This document shows positions 13,490 to 26,072 of a DNA stretch of 64,000 bases, in pieces. The stretch comes from Eremophila alpestris peregrina. Taxonomy: Eukaryota; Chordata; Aves; Passeriformes; Alaudidae. Numbering within the stretch: position 1 is the first letter of the stretch; every line of letters begins with the position of its first letter. The stretch is taken from the NCBI GenBank assembly GCA_009792885.1, contig WMCF01000025.1:833233-897232 (forward strand), written 5' to 3'. The notes beneath the pieces are model-generated. The model was given only the letters and a program-made list of their open reading frames with translations. It made no database searches and had not been told where the DNA came from. The translations under genes and the position numbers were made by a program.

Positions 13490-13980
13490 GTTGTAAGCCA
13501 GCTCAGACCATCGGAATGCTGATCACCGACAACAAGAGATTGTGCGGCGGTAATTCTCTTTCTCCCGCTCGGCTACAAACAAGCACTGGGAAAATTATTC
13601 ATGCATATAGACCAACAAAGCAGAGATGGGAGATTTGCGGTGTCATGCAGCGAGATCATGTGACAAACGTTAAAATAAAACCCCCAAGCTTTCACCCTTT
13701 GAGACTTTGTAAAATAACCAATTTATCCCTCTGAATGTAGCAGCCAACACGTCTTATCGCGCTGGTGGAAATCACGGCCATTTTAGTATTGCTGCCCTGA
13801 TTAATGAGACCTCGGAGCACAAGCTAAACAAAGAAACACAACAATTACATAATTACCCAAGTGCTAAAGCTATGAGACAAAAGTCCTCGCTGAGATTTTT
13901 TTACAGCTCTGCTTATTCCTAACAGGCCTCAAGCAAGCTTATATGTACTTCTTAATTAACTCAGAGAAAAGGTATGCCAT
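13490..13980. promoter_or_regulatory. Candidate conserved non-coding element, CpG-enriched
   Basis: Between 13510 and 13820 about 14 CpG dinucleotides can be counted, including GCGGCGG and ATCGCGC, in a window that otherwise has long CpG-free runs. CpG is interspersed with TAAT-type homeodomain words (GATTAATGAG, ACATAATTACC), AACAAAG-type SOX/TCF words and GATCATGTGAC. Retained CpG plus TF-like words at high density is typical of deeply conserved developmental enhancers. The 88-codon ORF at 13468-13734 has no recognisable homology. It could instead be a non-coding exon or a small CpG-rich promoter. Confidence 0.45.
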
Positions 13981-14080
13981 GAAGCCAGACACAGATTTTT
14001 ACCCAAGCACACACGGAATTTTTGGACATCCACGGAGGTGCCCTGTTTCCACTTTAAATCAAATTTCATTTGCTGTTTAG

Positions 14081-14113
<33 letters not shown>
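14081..14113. repeat. Poly(A) run, 33 bases
   Basis: 33 consecutive A on the plus strand, the longest homopolymer in the window. It is followed by an A-rich CAAAGCAAACAAG tail. CR1 has no poly(A) tail, so this is not a CR1 end. No retrocopy is recognisable upstream. Confidence 0.95.
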
Positions 14114-14114
<1 letters not shown>

Positions 14115-16339
14115 AAAGCAAACAAGACAAACAATAAACTCGGCAAGAACTTGTGTGTGGTTCGAGGTGTACCTAGAACATCTGTTATGTTCGCTGTGCA
14201 AACGAGAAAAGCACCAGCTCCTTGGAAATTGTCCCAGATATCACTTCAAGGTTTTTTCCTCAAGATCTCTGCAGGGGAGAAAGTCCTTTCATCACTGGCA
14301 ACTATGGAGTGATCTGTTAGTATTGCAGCAGATGTCCACTGATCTAGAAACACACATCCACACAGATCAATAAAGCCTGACATGATACAGAGAACACTGG
14401 TGGGATGGCACAGCAGAACAGCTCTCTACTGAGAATAGCCCCACAGTGCACTAGAGTGAGTCTGACTCTTGTAAGCAGGTAAGGAGAAAAATGAAACTTT
14501 TACCTTTGTGCTGGAGAAATGGAACTGGGATACTGTGTCTACATCTAAGGATTATGCTCCTTAAACAATGGTGGGAATGGTTGAGGTGTATTGATGTCCT
14601 GTCTTGTAAGAAGGCAAAACCTGCGCCTCCCAGAGATTCCAGGTTTGTCACTCTGAGTATTCAGCTGCCAGGTATTTGTAATAAATCTTCCACCTTAAGC
14701 AGTCAAGGTAAAGCATCTCACCCCAGAGGTCATCCCCATTAGGTATCCCAAATTACCATGAGTACTGAACCTAAAGGAGTTAAGCTTAATTGTCTTTGTT
14801 CTTCATCCCCATAATCTATTCTTTCCTCTCTTCCTGCTCACATGCTGGGTTGATATTCTCCAGGTGAAGCCATTGCAACCACAGTGCTCTCTTAACTGGG
14901 CTGGAGGCACCATGGAGCTGCAGATGCTAAAGATTCTCTCTAGAAAGAGGAAGAAATGGTAACAGAACAGGCTACAGAAACTATGGCAAAAAGGAATTCT
15001 CAGTTTCTCTTTCTATCCTTGTTCTGATCAGGAGGAAACTAAGGTCTCTACTGCATATTTTCAGGGATGATTCAGGTAAGCCAAAGGCCACATCACAGAG
15101 GCAGAGCTTATAGCTCAGTAACTTCCCCAAAAAAATGCCAGGAGTTGTTGCACAATTTTAGACCTATATGGATTAGCAGATTTATTAACAATGAAGAATA
15201 AAGGTGTTTGTGGTGGAAAGGTTGTTTGGGGGTTTTTATTTATTAATTTTATCCTGTAACATCTGCAAGATCAAACCACTTAATATATGGGAGGTCTACC
15301 CTGATGGCTCTAGCATGACAGTGTTTTCCTTTGGCAGGAGAAAAAGAACAAAAATTAGTGAAATATATGGCTACGTGTCTACTCAGGAAATATAACTACA
15401 GCTGACCTAATGAAAACAAGTTTTCGGTTGCAGAGGATTACGGTACTTTTGTCTACTACTTGCAGCTCTGCAGTGCTTTACTTATCAAACATCAGTGTCA
15501 GAATATTCCAGTGCTCAATAAATAACAATTTCTGAAATCAACAGCTAAAAAAATAAGACAAAAGATATTATAGCCAAAAATGGATAAGTAAATGTGTTCT
15601 GGAGAATGGATGATTGCGTATTGATTGAATTTTTATGATTACCTTATAATCAATTCCAGTAGATAGCTCTTATTTCTGAAAATATCTTCAGCTGAAGATA
15701 AACTCAGAGTCTGTCATGTTCTTTTCAACATTGTCAGTCTCCTTTTTCTTCCTTTGCCTTGTGCCAGCATTCCCTCACTCCATGTGTTCTTCTTGATCCC
15801 TACTGCTTTCCTCTGTGCCTTGTGCATAAAAGAGGATGAGAAGCTTTGGTCACTCCACTGTTCTTTCCCCACAGCCTCTAGCAGCAATGCAACTCCATTT
15901 TGGAATATTCATTCAAGAGGACAGGAATAAATATTGACTACTTTTTAATGTCTCTTTGATGCTCCTATATGACTATTTAAATATTCATATGGAATTATAA
16001 CTGGTGAATCCATCTTGGTCACACCCCAGGGATGACTCTCACCTCCTTAGAACTTTGGACCATAAGCCCAAGTTAGCTTGCCAATGTGGTTGCAGTGATA
16101 AAGTTGCACAACTAATTTATTACAAAGGCAAGGAATTAAATATTTAGAATGCCAAATGAATGACATTGTTACAATTTCCACAGGTGTCATAATAATCCTT
16201 TAAATAGTGTTCACAGTATTTCTAGACATTAATAGACAGTAGGTACCTTCACTATTTCCTAGTTGTCTGATTTCCAGTGGAATCCCAAAAAAAGTTATAC
16301 AGTATTCTAGACATCATCTTATGAATGCTGAGTTTGGAG
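14114..16339. other. Non-coding; nothing recognisable
   Basis: Unique sequence with ORFs of 111 codons or fewer, the longest running through the poly(A) at 14.08 kb. No known element is seen. Confidence 0.6.
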
Positions 16340-16830
16340 AAACAAGCATTTCCCTCCATCTATTTTCTATTGCCCAGCTGATACAAGCCAGTGTTGATAA
16401 CAGACTCAGTGCTGCCAGGGCGTGGTGGCTCCTGTCCAGACCCCAGGCACCTGTCCATAGAGCTGCTCCCCTGCATTCAGGCACAGGCATTTTATTCCCC
16501 AGCACACAGCCCAAATATTTGTCCCTGTTGCATTTCACAAGGTTCATTTTGGCCCCTCCTCCAGCTTGCCTGGGGATCTCTGAATGGGACTCCTGTCCTT
16601 GAGCACAGTGAGTGATCCTCACAACTTGTAGTCACCTGAACACTTGGTAAGACTGGCATCCACCATCTCCTCCACATCATTACTGAAAGAGTTCAGTCCC
16701 TCACAGACAGGCTGGCAGCTCTCCACTGGTCACCAGCCTGAAGGCAAAGCTCGACCCATTAACCGCTGTCTTCCAAGCCTGGGCATCCTACACTGATTTT
16801 CATACATCCAGTTTTCTATCCATCTGGTTA
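16340..16830 (-). mobile_element. CR1 fragment, antisense, internal ORF2 region, highly diverged
   Basis: The reverse complement corresponds to the CR1 ORF2 segment between the late reverse-transcriptase core and the C-terminal domain. Recognisable pieces on the minus strand are a degenerate stretch equivalent to the CR1 block after the FADDT motif (near 16690-16660) and MNLVKCNRDKYLGCVLG near 16550-16500, which resembles the CR1 motif MxFNKxKCxVLHLG. A later piece matches the region around CIxxSVASR. It is much more decayed than the copy at 22.1 kb, with stops and indels throughout, and neither 5' nor 3' terminus is present. The boundaries are approximate. The short ORFs on both strands here are by-products of this element and not genes. 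Confidence 0.75.
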
Positions 16831-17025
16831 AGTCTGGGTGATAACTTGCAGATCTTTATAACATAAAAAAAAATTACAGTCAGACCTCAAAATTGCGAAA
16901 ACACTAAACCTTTTACTGTCACAATTTTGTCACCCTTCTTTTTCAAAGTGTAGGAATACACATAAAAGAATTTGTTTCTGAGCTTCTGTGAAATTGTAAC
17001 TTTCTCTGGAGAGGTGTCCTTGCAA

Positions 17026-17035
17026 TTGACGTCAA
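17026..17035. promoter_or_regulatory. Palindromic CRE (TGACGTCA)
   Basis: TTGACGTCAA is a perfect palindrome containing the full cAMP-response element TGACGTCA. CpG is rare in the flanks, so its retention is notable. One isolated site is not proof of function. Confidence 0.25.
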
Positions 17036-17515
17036 GTTTCTGTAAGCTCAGGGGAAAGAAAAGGAAAAAAAAAAAAAAAAGGAAAAAAAGTAAAGAGATA
17101 AAACTTTAGAGAGGCTTAATTACACTTTGCTATAACATATTTAGAGTTGCCAGATGAGCACTCTCAGAACTAATTTTAACACCTTATTAGAATATATATT
17201 TCAACCCAAATTAGCTAAAGGCATTAATCTTCTACACATATACATAAATCCAGACTGCAATTCTTTTAACTTTTATTCCTTTATTATAATTTAACACTGC
17301 TTTTAATTTAAAATGCCATACAACTATTGGTTACACTTTTCCATTTGCAAAACAAAAAATATTCCATAATTCAAGAGCATTCTAAATATTTTACCTGTAA
17401 TTTTTAATTAAAAGACCCAAGTACACCTCATAACATTACCCTACCTTCAAAGGGGGATGAAATGCACAAGATCATATCCCTAAGAGTGAACATACTTGAG
17501 AAAGTATGAGAACTT

Positions 17516-17538
17516 AAAAAAAAAAAAAAAAAAAAAAA
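17516..17538. repeat. Poly(A) run, 23 bases
   Basis: 23 consecutive A, preceded by AACTT and followed by GGGTGAGC. No adjoining mobile element is recognisable. Confidence 0.95.
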
Positions 17539-18433
17539 GGGTGAGCTTTATAGATGTTATTCTGAAAGCCTAATTAGAGCAAGAAACAGACACATCAAAT
17601 ACTTTTGGTAATCCCTTCTCTCCCCCTCCCTCGAATTCAAAGCAGCTTCTTTCTCCACTCCAACATGAGCCTGAAGGACAAGCACACAAGCAATTCCTTC
17701 TCCTTTATCACTCGCACCTCAATAGTTGAACAAATCTTGACTCTCAACTACCAACTCAAGATGAAGTTTTCTGGTATGGAAGCACCCTGTTCCTTCAGTT
17801 AATCACACATCTCTACTGGAGTCGTTCTTATTTCTGCTTTTCTGAGAAGGAGAATATTAGATGAGCATTTAATCTCAGATCACGGTCATAAATGCAAAGC
17901 AGCTACAGCAGTTTAAGATGTTGCCACCCCCCATCAGTGGTCAGGGTCAGGGCAAAGTAAGAAAGATCAGCTTGGTAAAAATCCTGACACTGAACTGAAA
18001 TGAAAGTCTCTGAGCACTTGCTCTGTGAGTTGTGGTGTCTCAGCTGGGGGCAACAGTGGGCAGGAAGATGTGGTAGTTTCTTCAGCTGTGACAAGCTTTA
18101 TGAAAGCACCTGCTTTAAGGATATTGTGGACAAGTTCTAGCAAGCTCAGCTGGAACAACTTATGATGCTACAGGAGTAACTACAGGGCAAAAAGATATAA
18201 ACAGACACCAAGGCCAACAGAAGTTTAGGACATTATCCCAAGTGATGAGTTTTAATCTGCTGAGGACTGCAGAGCGTTCACCAGCATGTGAGGAGAAAAG
18301 AGAGAACTGGGAATGGGCCACCCCAATATGCTACTACTAAAGACCTCACAACACTTCTTACTAAGGTTTTAAGTCTCACAGTACTGTTGACAGAAACAGC
18401 TGGCAAAAAAATCCTGAAATTCATTGTAATCCT

Positions 18434-18536
18434 GGTGGGGGGTTTTTTGGTGGTTTGTTTTGTTTTGGTTTGGTTTAGTTTTTTTTTGTTAGTTTTGGTT
18501 TGGTTTGGTTTTTTTTTTTTTTGGTTCTAGAATCAC
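18434..18536. repeat. G/T-only tract, degenerate (GGTTT)n
   Basis: About 100 bp consist almost only of G and T (GGTTTGGTTTGGTTT type), with one 14-base T run. The ORF reading through it gives a low-complexity hydrophobic peptide and is not a gene. Confidence 0.9.
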
Positions 18537-20039
18537 ATCATATCAACACAAAAGGTTTTTTGAGTTTCTCTGTTTGTTTTTTAGGTTCCTTTTTTCATAT
18601 GGTGTTTTATTCTCCCTGGTGGTATTCTCTTCTCACTTTCAGGTATATTTTGAAAAATAAAATGTTCACCTGAAAAACCAGAGCCAAACACCATTAAGCA
18701 GAACCAGGTAGTTCATCCTGGGAATGCTCATTGGAAAGAAATGTATATTTATCTTTGAATTTCTTATATCGGATTTTTTATACTCAGAGGTACTTAAAAC
18801 CAAAATGTTTTTATGGCACACAGAGGTATCTCTTCTAAAGAGTCTTCAGGGATTGGAGAGCAGTTATATTGAAAGATGGAACTGAGACATGGTTGCTTGT
18901 AATTGATTTTCATAAGGTTTAGAAAACAAGCTTGGCAAGACTCTGTAAATGCAGCAAAATGCATGGCACCTGGTGAGGTAGTACCCTGTCTCTGTGAAAT
19001 AAAGAAACTACCCTATGACCTGATAACAACTAATATGAAATTGCACTCTGACATGTAATAAATCCGTCAATTAAGAGGGCAAAGAGAGCTTAGATTGAGA
19101 AAACTAAGAATACTGCAGAATGCTCTGTCAGTCTCATGCTGGACAGAAGCTGGTTTACTTTTATGACACCACATAAAGAAGTAATAGCTAATAAAGCTTT
19201 CAGAGCCCTAGAATAGGTGGCAGAGTCTTTATGCCCTCTCAGCTCAAGTGGATGAGAAACAGATGCCACAGCACTTTCCTACATGCTCTCCTCTGCACCA
19301 AAAACTGTCAGAGGAGAAGAGGAATGAGCTGCTTGACTTGACCACTGCTTTGTAAAACTGATATATTTGTTTTGGCCACAGCCTGTTCAGATGTAAGACC
19401 ACAACTGGACACAGATCTGATTTTCAATAGTAACTTCAAATCATTTGCAAGCAGTGAAATTATAGGCACCAAGTTTATTCTAGCTGAAAACTGTTTATTA
19501 GGAAAGTATGACTTCACATGTGGTTAAATTTTCTTTCAGTCTGACAGAGGTTTCAATCTTCATCTAGCAATTTCTTCACTGGAGGGTAGACTGAAGATTT
19601 TACTAAGTTATATGCTTCAGTTTGCCAGTAAAGGCCCCATGGAAGAGATGTATCAAATAGGTGCAGGTAGTCCCAACATTTATGAACAAAAATATTTTCA
19701 AGCTTTGATAAGGAACAGCTGACCAGAACTTTTTGGTGCTTTTGGAGAGGAATGCGTGGAGGAAAACAAAGGTTTTATATTGGTAAGGATGACCTCTCAG
19801 CTGTCAAAAAGTGTTTACCTGCTGGATGTAACACTTGATCAGCACAGAGAGTGCAATGCTTCCCCAGTCTTCATAGTGCTTCTCTCTGTCTGCAGTAAAA
19901 GGGGACAAGAACATGTTGTACAAAACATTAAATGACTAAATATGCCCCAGAAAATTAATGGGAATCAGAGGGAACAAAGTTCTTGATCCACATGAATGTG
20001 CACAGTGAAAATGTAGATAAATTTGGATTAGCAAGCAAA

Positions 20040-20330
20040 ACTGAGCCCTGTTGTTAAATAGCTCTTGATTCCATTAGACTGTGTCGGATTGTTAAAAATG
20101 CTAACATTATGTGTGACTATTCATTTTCATCACCTGCTCTTGATTAATCCAGTCCTAAATGGCATCTGTGGACCCTGCCATCTCATACTACTTAATTAAA
20201 TTAGCAACACATTTGTCTCCCCCGTTTTCCTATCAAAGGGTTGTGCTCAGGAGAAATAAAACCTTTGTTCACTGCATCTCCGTATAATTTACACTCCTTT
20301 TCCCTTTTTTCCTCCAGCTCCTGGCTCAGA
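20040..20330. promoter_or_regulatory. Candidate conserved non-coding element
   Basis: The block contains GTGTCGGATTG, CATCACCTGCTC (E-box), TTGATTAATCC (PITX/OTX-like TAATCC) and TTAATTAAATTAG homeodomain words. It has no simple repeat and complexity above its flanks. It is a candidate enhancer by appearance only. Confidence 0.3.
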
Positions 20331-22087
20331 TGCTAAATTGTAACTGGTAATAGGGAGCTATTAGGTCTAGTGAAGCATGTCAAAGAAGTCAGTAGAAAAC
20401 TAGACCTGAAAGGAGGCCTCAGATCTCATAAAACAGGGTCAAGATTCTAGATTCAGGATTACATTGCACCAAGTTTCATTCATTTTGCAATTAAAAAAAA
20501 AAAAAAAAGCATATTACCTTCACATATATATATTTGGGGCAGAAAGATGGGAAAAAGGCTGAAAGAAAAGGGAAGGAAAGTGAAGATTGCTGAAACAGGT
20601 GGAAAACCTTTTATTTAGATTTTTTTTTTCCCCAAGAAGGTAAAAATATAATTGGCAATAACAGGCACCCATGTCTGAGTAATGGGGCACAGCATATTGT
20701 GTCTCCACAATAAATAATTAATATAATTTGCACTATTATAAAACAGCACTTAAAAGTATTGTCATACTGGACAAAATGTAGCCAGAAAATATATTCTGTT
20801 TGAAAACAAAGCATTCACCTTATAATTAATCACAACCTACACTTGTGAATTAATATCATCTTCTATGTAGTTTCCTCCAAACTTTGTTCCTCATCCCAAA
20901 AGTGAAAAATTCTTTCATCCCCACCACTCCCTAGGGCAGCTTGTGGTATGTGTTACATGTCAATCAGGCAAGGATAACCTAAATGCCAGCAATTGGTTCT
21001 TAGGGTTTGTTTTTTTTTTTTTAATCTCAGAGACTGAGATAGAGACCATTTCTGTTCTGAGTTGCAAGTAAGCTGCAGAAGCCAGGCTGGCAGAAGTATG
21101 CCACAGGCTTTGCCATGTTCTTCATCTAGTTATCCCTTCACAAAAAGTCATTTTCCCTGCTGAAATGACTGAGATGGGAACCTAGTGGGTTGCAGATCTT
21201 TCTTCATCCATCCTTGCCCTCTTGCAAGTAGCTTTCTGCGAAGCAAAGGATGGGGAAACTTACACTGGTGAGAATGGGAGACCGTCACCTCTCTCTGTCT
21301 TCCCTATTTGGAAACCACCCATCCAAGAAGTATAGAGACAAATTCACTCATATTTGTGAAGCACCCTCGATAGGTATGAAAATGCAGGGTAATCCATGAA
21401 GGCAATGATACTCTGAGGAACCTGAGACAGGAGTAATAAATTCGAACCTACAAGACACGGTGTTTTTGCACATTCTCTGTAAAGGTATTCTGTGCCCTTC
21501 ATTTGGTATGTGTGCTTACCACATACACACATGTGAGTGAGAGTCCTGACAAAGAGGTTTCCAGAAAGCTTTTAGTGAGGGAATTATCAGTGCCAGCCAG
21601 TGTGAGACACTGAAGACAGACAGCTTTTTCAGTGTTTCAGCCCTCTTCCATCTGTGATTATATGGCAGAGAAATGGCACAAAGACAGAATATCCAGTAAC
21701 CCTGATTGAGGTTCTTCATTGAAGTAGGGATGCAGGATCTGCATTTTCCAGTTCTCTATGTTCTTATCAGTTTGGTTAGGGATGTGGGTTTATCTCTTTT
21801 AGTATCCCTCAGCCCTGACTCTGTTAGTATCTTCGGCACTTCTTTGTGTAATGGAAATATTTAATAGGCCTGAAGAGGAGCAATCGTCTCCATAGCACAC
21901 TGTCCTAGAAAGAAGAACTCACATCCTTCTTGAAGTAGGAATGCATTCCACTTCTTCAGCATCACAAGTCCACGAAGCAGGCAGTCTACTCATAGCTGTG
22001 CCTGTCCTTCCTGCCCTATCTGCTTTCAGCACACCCAAAGGGCAACACTGCACTTGTCAAAAAGACATTTCCCCCTAAATAATCCAA
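20331..22087. other. Non-coding; nothing recognisable
   Basis: Unique sequence up to the CR1 boundary. A PBX-like ATGTCAATCA occurs at 20957-20966, one base off the decamer. Confidence 0.6.
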
Positions 22088-22820
22088 GAATCCTGCTTCA
22101 AGGCTGAACAACGGGCCAAAGCCAACGCTATGAAATTCAATAAGGCAAAGTGCTGGATTCTGCCCTTGGGAATCGCATTGCAGACTGGGGAAAGAGTGGC
22201 TGGAAAGCTGCACAGCAGAAAAGAAGTTGGGGGTGCTGGTCAGTATCAGATGAACATGAGCCAGGAGTGTGCCCAGATGGCCAAGAAGGCCAATGGAATC
22301 CTGGTTTGTATCAAAACCATCGTGGCCAGCAGGACTAGGCAAGTGGTTGTCCTTTAAAGACAGATATTGAGGTGCTGGAGTATGCCCAGAGAAGGCCAAG
22401 GGAACTGGTGGAGGATCTGGAGAATGAGTCCTATGAGGAGTGTCTGAGGGAAATGGGGGTGTTTAGCCTGGAGAAAAGGAGGCTCAGGGGGTCCTTATCA
22501 CTCTCTACAACCACCTGAAAGGAGAGTGCAGCCAGGTGGGGGTTGGCCTCTTCTACCAGACAAGTAGCAGTCAGACAAGAGAAAGTAGCCTCAAGCTGCA
22601 CCAGGTGAGGCCCATGTTGGACATCAGGAAGAATTTCTTCACTGAAGGGATCAGACACTGGAACAGGCTACCCAGGGAAGTAATAGAGTCATCACCCGTA
22701 GAAGTGTTCAGCAAATGACTGGATGTGGCAGTAAGTTCTATGGTTTATTTGGCATGGTGGTGTTTGGTTGGACTTAATGACCTTAGAGGTCTTTTCCAAT
22801 CTCAGTGCTTCCATAATTCT
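22088..22820 (+). mobile_element. CR1 non-LTR retrotransposon, 5'-truncated, 3' end of ORF2 plus 3' UTR
   Basis: Read on the plus strand this follows the 3' part of avian CR1 closely. It begins in the end of the reverse-transcriptase ORF, where the peptide MKFNKAKCWILPLG near 22130 and KKANGIL near 22290 are typical of CR1 ORF2. It continues through the stretches encoding LENESYEECLRE and FSLEKRRLRG near 22420-22490 and RKNFFTEGIRHWNRLPRE near 22630-22680, and ends with the terminal wording GGTTGGACTTAATGACCTTAGAGGTCTTTTCCAA at about 22766-22800. The frame is broken by stops and frameshifts, so this is a dead copy. About 70-80 bp of the family sequence appears missing near 22355. CR1 copies are typically severely 5'-truncated and have no poly(A) tail, as here. 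Family assignment is from memory of CR1 consensus, not an alignment; the subfamily (J/Y-like) is uncertain. Confidence 0.93.
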
Positions 22821-25800
22821 ACAAAATTCCTGGCAGAACTAAAACCTGAACAGTTCTGTACATGCCATACTGTGAAAGAACCAGTGCTGAGTATAGGGCT
22901 AAAGCATCTCAGTAAACTTGTGGAAACTGAATGCCTAAAGTGTGAGACAGAAATATGTCAAAAATATGTAAGCACCTCTCATCAAAATGTGAATGGCTTC
23001 TCTTTGAGGAGAATTTGGAAAAAAATCTGAAAACAATTGATGATAAGCTTCCTAACCACTGTCTGCTCTATCTACTGAATAAAACAAAGACCAAGCACAT
23101 TCAAGTAATTTTATCGTGATCATCTAATTAACTGTGTCATAATTTATATGCACAGGCAGATGATTGAAACTTTTTTCTCTATAGCCTTGACTTAGGCATT
23201 TTCTGTTTTCTGGGTGCTTCATTTTTAGCAATACTTTTTTTTTTCATTTGCTGATTTCTGAGTGCATAGTTACAAATATAAAATTATGACAATAAAAATC
23301 TTGAAGAAAAATACAGAGCTTTCATCAGAACAAAGGCGTGATGCATCATTAACATTTCTATTTTTAAAAATGTGATTAAGTTCCTCCTTTTTGCAAAAGT
23401 GCATTTGGTGTTGTTGCAAGTATATGTTTTCCATTTAGGTCTTCTCCTATTGAGGTGACATGCACAATCAATCTTCCTGGTGACATTGTAGCAAAGCAGA
23501 AATTATTGATGCTTACTAGCTGCAGGATCATAAATAAGGAAACAGAAATTGATACTTAATTGATAAAGTACTTTCCTTTCCACTTAGTAAGCTTTCAAAT
23601 TGCATCATAGAAAGACAAATAAAGCTCATGAATGCATGTGGATGAACTCATAGAAATACAAAGTAAAAAACCCCCCAAACATCAACCAACTTTTCATGTG
23701 GTCTTTGTTTTTCAAAAAAATCCCAAAGGGCCTTTCATGTGTACTTTCTCTCCTCTGCACATTAAGGATAAATTTCAATTGTTTGGCTAACCCATTTTTT
23801 ATTTAAGTCACTTCTTTTGTTAGTTTATCCTTTATTATGCAAATGTTTGATGCAAAATAAAAAGTGCCACATGTTCATCCTGTTTTGAGCTCTACCAAAT
23901 AGTTGGTAGAGATGCAGGCTCCCACTCAGGAAATCGCTGCCATTGGGACACTTTTATACTAATGTTAAAAACATGTGCATGTTTTGTTTTCCTAAGGGTT
24001 GAATTTAAACACATGCTTTCTTTAAATGACATAACACTGTGGAAATACAAACTGTTACTTTGATTTTGAAAATGAAGAGTGTTAAAGATGAGAACAGTAT
24101 CTTTGTAACAAGGATTTATAATGAACAATCATAGCTAGGTAACTCTAAAAGGGCAAGTGTCCTCTGACATTACCAAGGGAAGTTTCCACTAAGTCAGTGA
24201 ACAAACCAGTTTCAGCTGATGGGTTGAGCACACCTGCTCCTCAGAGAGCTGCCAGGACCTTTCAGGTGAGAGAACAGAGCACATGAATGGTGCTGGTCCT
24301 TTTCAGAATAATTTTTATCAGTGTAGTGCTGCCTGAGGTATCGATGCATCTTATCTCCTTTCCTTAATTGTCAACATTTGTTCAAACCTAGCTTATTAGG
24401 AAACAAGCACAGGTTTATAGACTAAACTGATTTCCAGCTAACAAAGAAATTCATATATGTGTATGTGTATTTCCTATAGAACAAATCATCCTGAGGAATA
24501 AAATGTGAAACAATAGCTGATCATGACTTCATCACATCTGTAAAAGACTTCACTCCTCTGAAGTCTTCCCCTTCTGTTCCAAGTGGAAAGGTAATAGCTA
24601 ACATAAGTGGTCATTTTTGCTGCTCCCTTGTGGATATGTTGTGGCAGAAGTTAATTCTGGTTTTAAATCTTCTACCCAAAGAGCCTATCTTCATTGGATC
24701 AACAGAAGAATTTTTTTGTAATTAATGCATTTATCAATCCAAATCTAGCATTATAGGTTGATGACAGAGTATAGACTGGAATATGAAATTTCATGAGTTC
24801 AGGAATAACCTTCATTAGAAAGATTTCATAGATACATAAACCATCCGGAAACTGGATCATGTAGATCTTATCTGCTGTATAATAAATCAAACAGCTTCCC
24901 ATTAATTCATATCTTCTATAAGTGCCTTTTGTGATGTTTCATTTCATATATTCTTGGATTGATTTGAAAATTAAGAGACAGTGATAGATTTTTAGTTTTT
25001 ATCCTTAAGGCAGAGTTAAAATATTATAAAATCAACATGAATTAAAATTTATCATTGCATGCTTCCATTCAGAAAAATAGCAGGAATTTAAACACAGGCA
25101 AGCTATTGCAGGACCCTAATGCAAAACACTCTGATCATGACACAGACTGTTATAAAATGAAGTGTAAATTAGAGACAAAGAAAAGCTACAGAGAGTAAAA
25201 GATAATAACAGTTTTCATGAGAAATCATGATTTCTTAGGATAAAATAACAGAAAATGCTGTGCACTATTGTCAACTGCACTATTTATTATTTTAGTTTTA
25301 TTTTGTTATGGAGAAAGAGGAATTATTTTAGTGAAAAATCTATTTTAGAGAGGAAAAATATAGTAGCTTAATAAAAACTTATGCTATTAGACAGGCATAT
25401 CTGTAAACAGATCATGTCACAGATGGATATGGATATGGGTAAGTTTGAAAGCTATTTTCTCCTGTGGAAGGGTATTTAAAGTATTAGAAGATTCTCTAAA
25501 GCCAAGGGCATTTGCCATCCATTTGTCTGCTGGAAAATGTGGAGAACTGTCATGTTTGTTTTAACAAGCTATTTCTGGCTAATACAACTTCACTGGCAAA
25601 GTTAACAAATTATATGAAGCGCAGTTCCTGTGTAATATTCTCAGGTGGTAAAATCATTCCAGTTCTACTATTTGATTGTACTTCACTGAACTTCTAGGAC
25701 TGAGGCATGAACAAAATGCAGTTAGACTAGTTATTTCTGGTCTTGTGAACCTGTGTTTGCCTTACACAAATAAAAAAACTATTAGCTGCTTCTTGGCAGG

Positions 25801-26067
25801 AGGTTTGTGAAGAGCAGGGATGTAGCTGAGTGCAACCCTACCCCTGACTGTCTGAGAAGATGCAGACCATGAAACAGCTACAGCCACACTGGCCTCCCCA
25901 GGAAGTCAACTGCCTAAGACACAGCATGCAGAAGTGATGGCATGTAAACACACCTCTCTCTTTTTCAACCTGGTCATGCTGGTATTTTTACTTAAGTCAC
26001 TCAATAAACCAATTTTTTTTTTTTATTATCTATCCTTTTGATATTAATACACAGCATGCTGTGATAC
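22821..26067. other. Non-coding, AT-rich; nothing recognisable
   Basis: Between the CR1 and the LTR there are only short ORFs, at most 101 codons (the first overlaps the CR1 tail). No RNA gene or further element is recognised. Confidence 0.6.
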
Positions 26068-26072
26068 AATGT
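26068..26072. repeat. 5' target-site duplication of the solo LTR
   Basis: AATGT immediately before the LTR's TG terminus. It is identical to the pentamer right after the CA terminus. Confidence 0.85.

Larger units (their letters stand above)
16831..20039. other. Non-coding; CRE palindrome, poly(A) and G/T tract only
   Basis: Apart from the listed short features this is unique AT-rich DNA without recognisable exons. Confidence 0.6.

Noticed and set aside
13956..14373. ORFs through the poly(A) run, up to 111 codons
   Set aside because: Lysine or phenylalanine runs are encoded by the homopolymer. No domain is present.
16314..16680. Several ORFs on both strands near 16.4-16.6 kb
   Set aside because: They lie in an antisense CR1 fragment.
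18288..18530. 80-codon ORF ending in a hydrophobic, membrane-like stretch
   Set aside because: The apparent transmembrane segment is just the translated G/T tract.
22016..22399. 127-codon minus-strand ORF
   Set aside because: Antisense shadow of the CR1 element.
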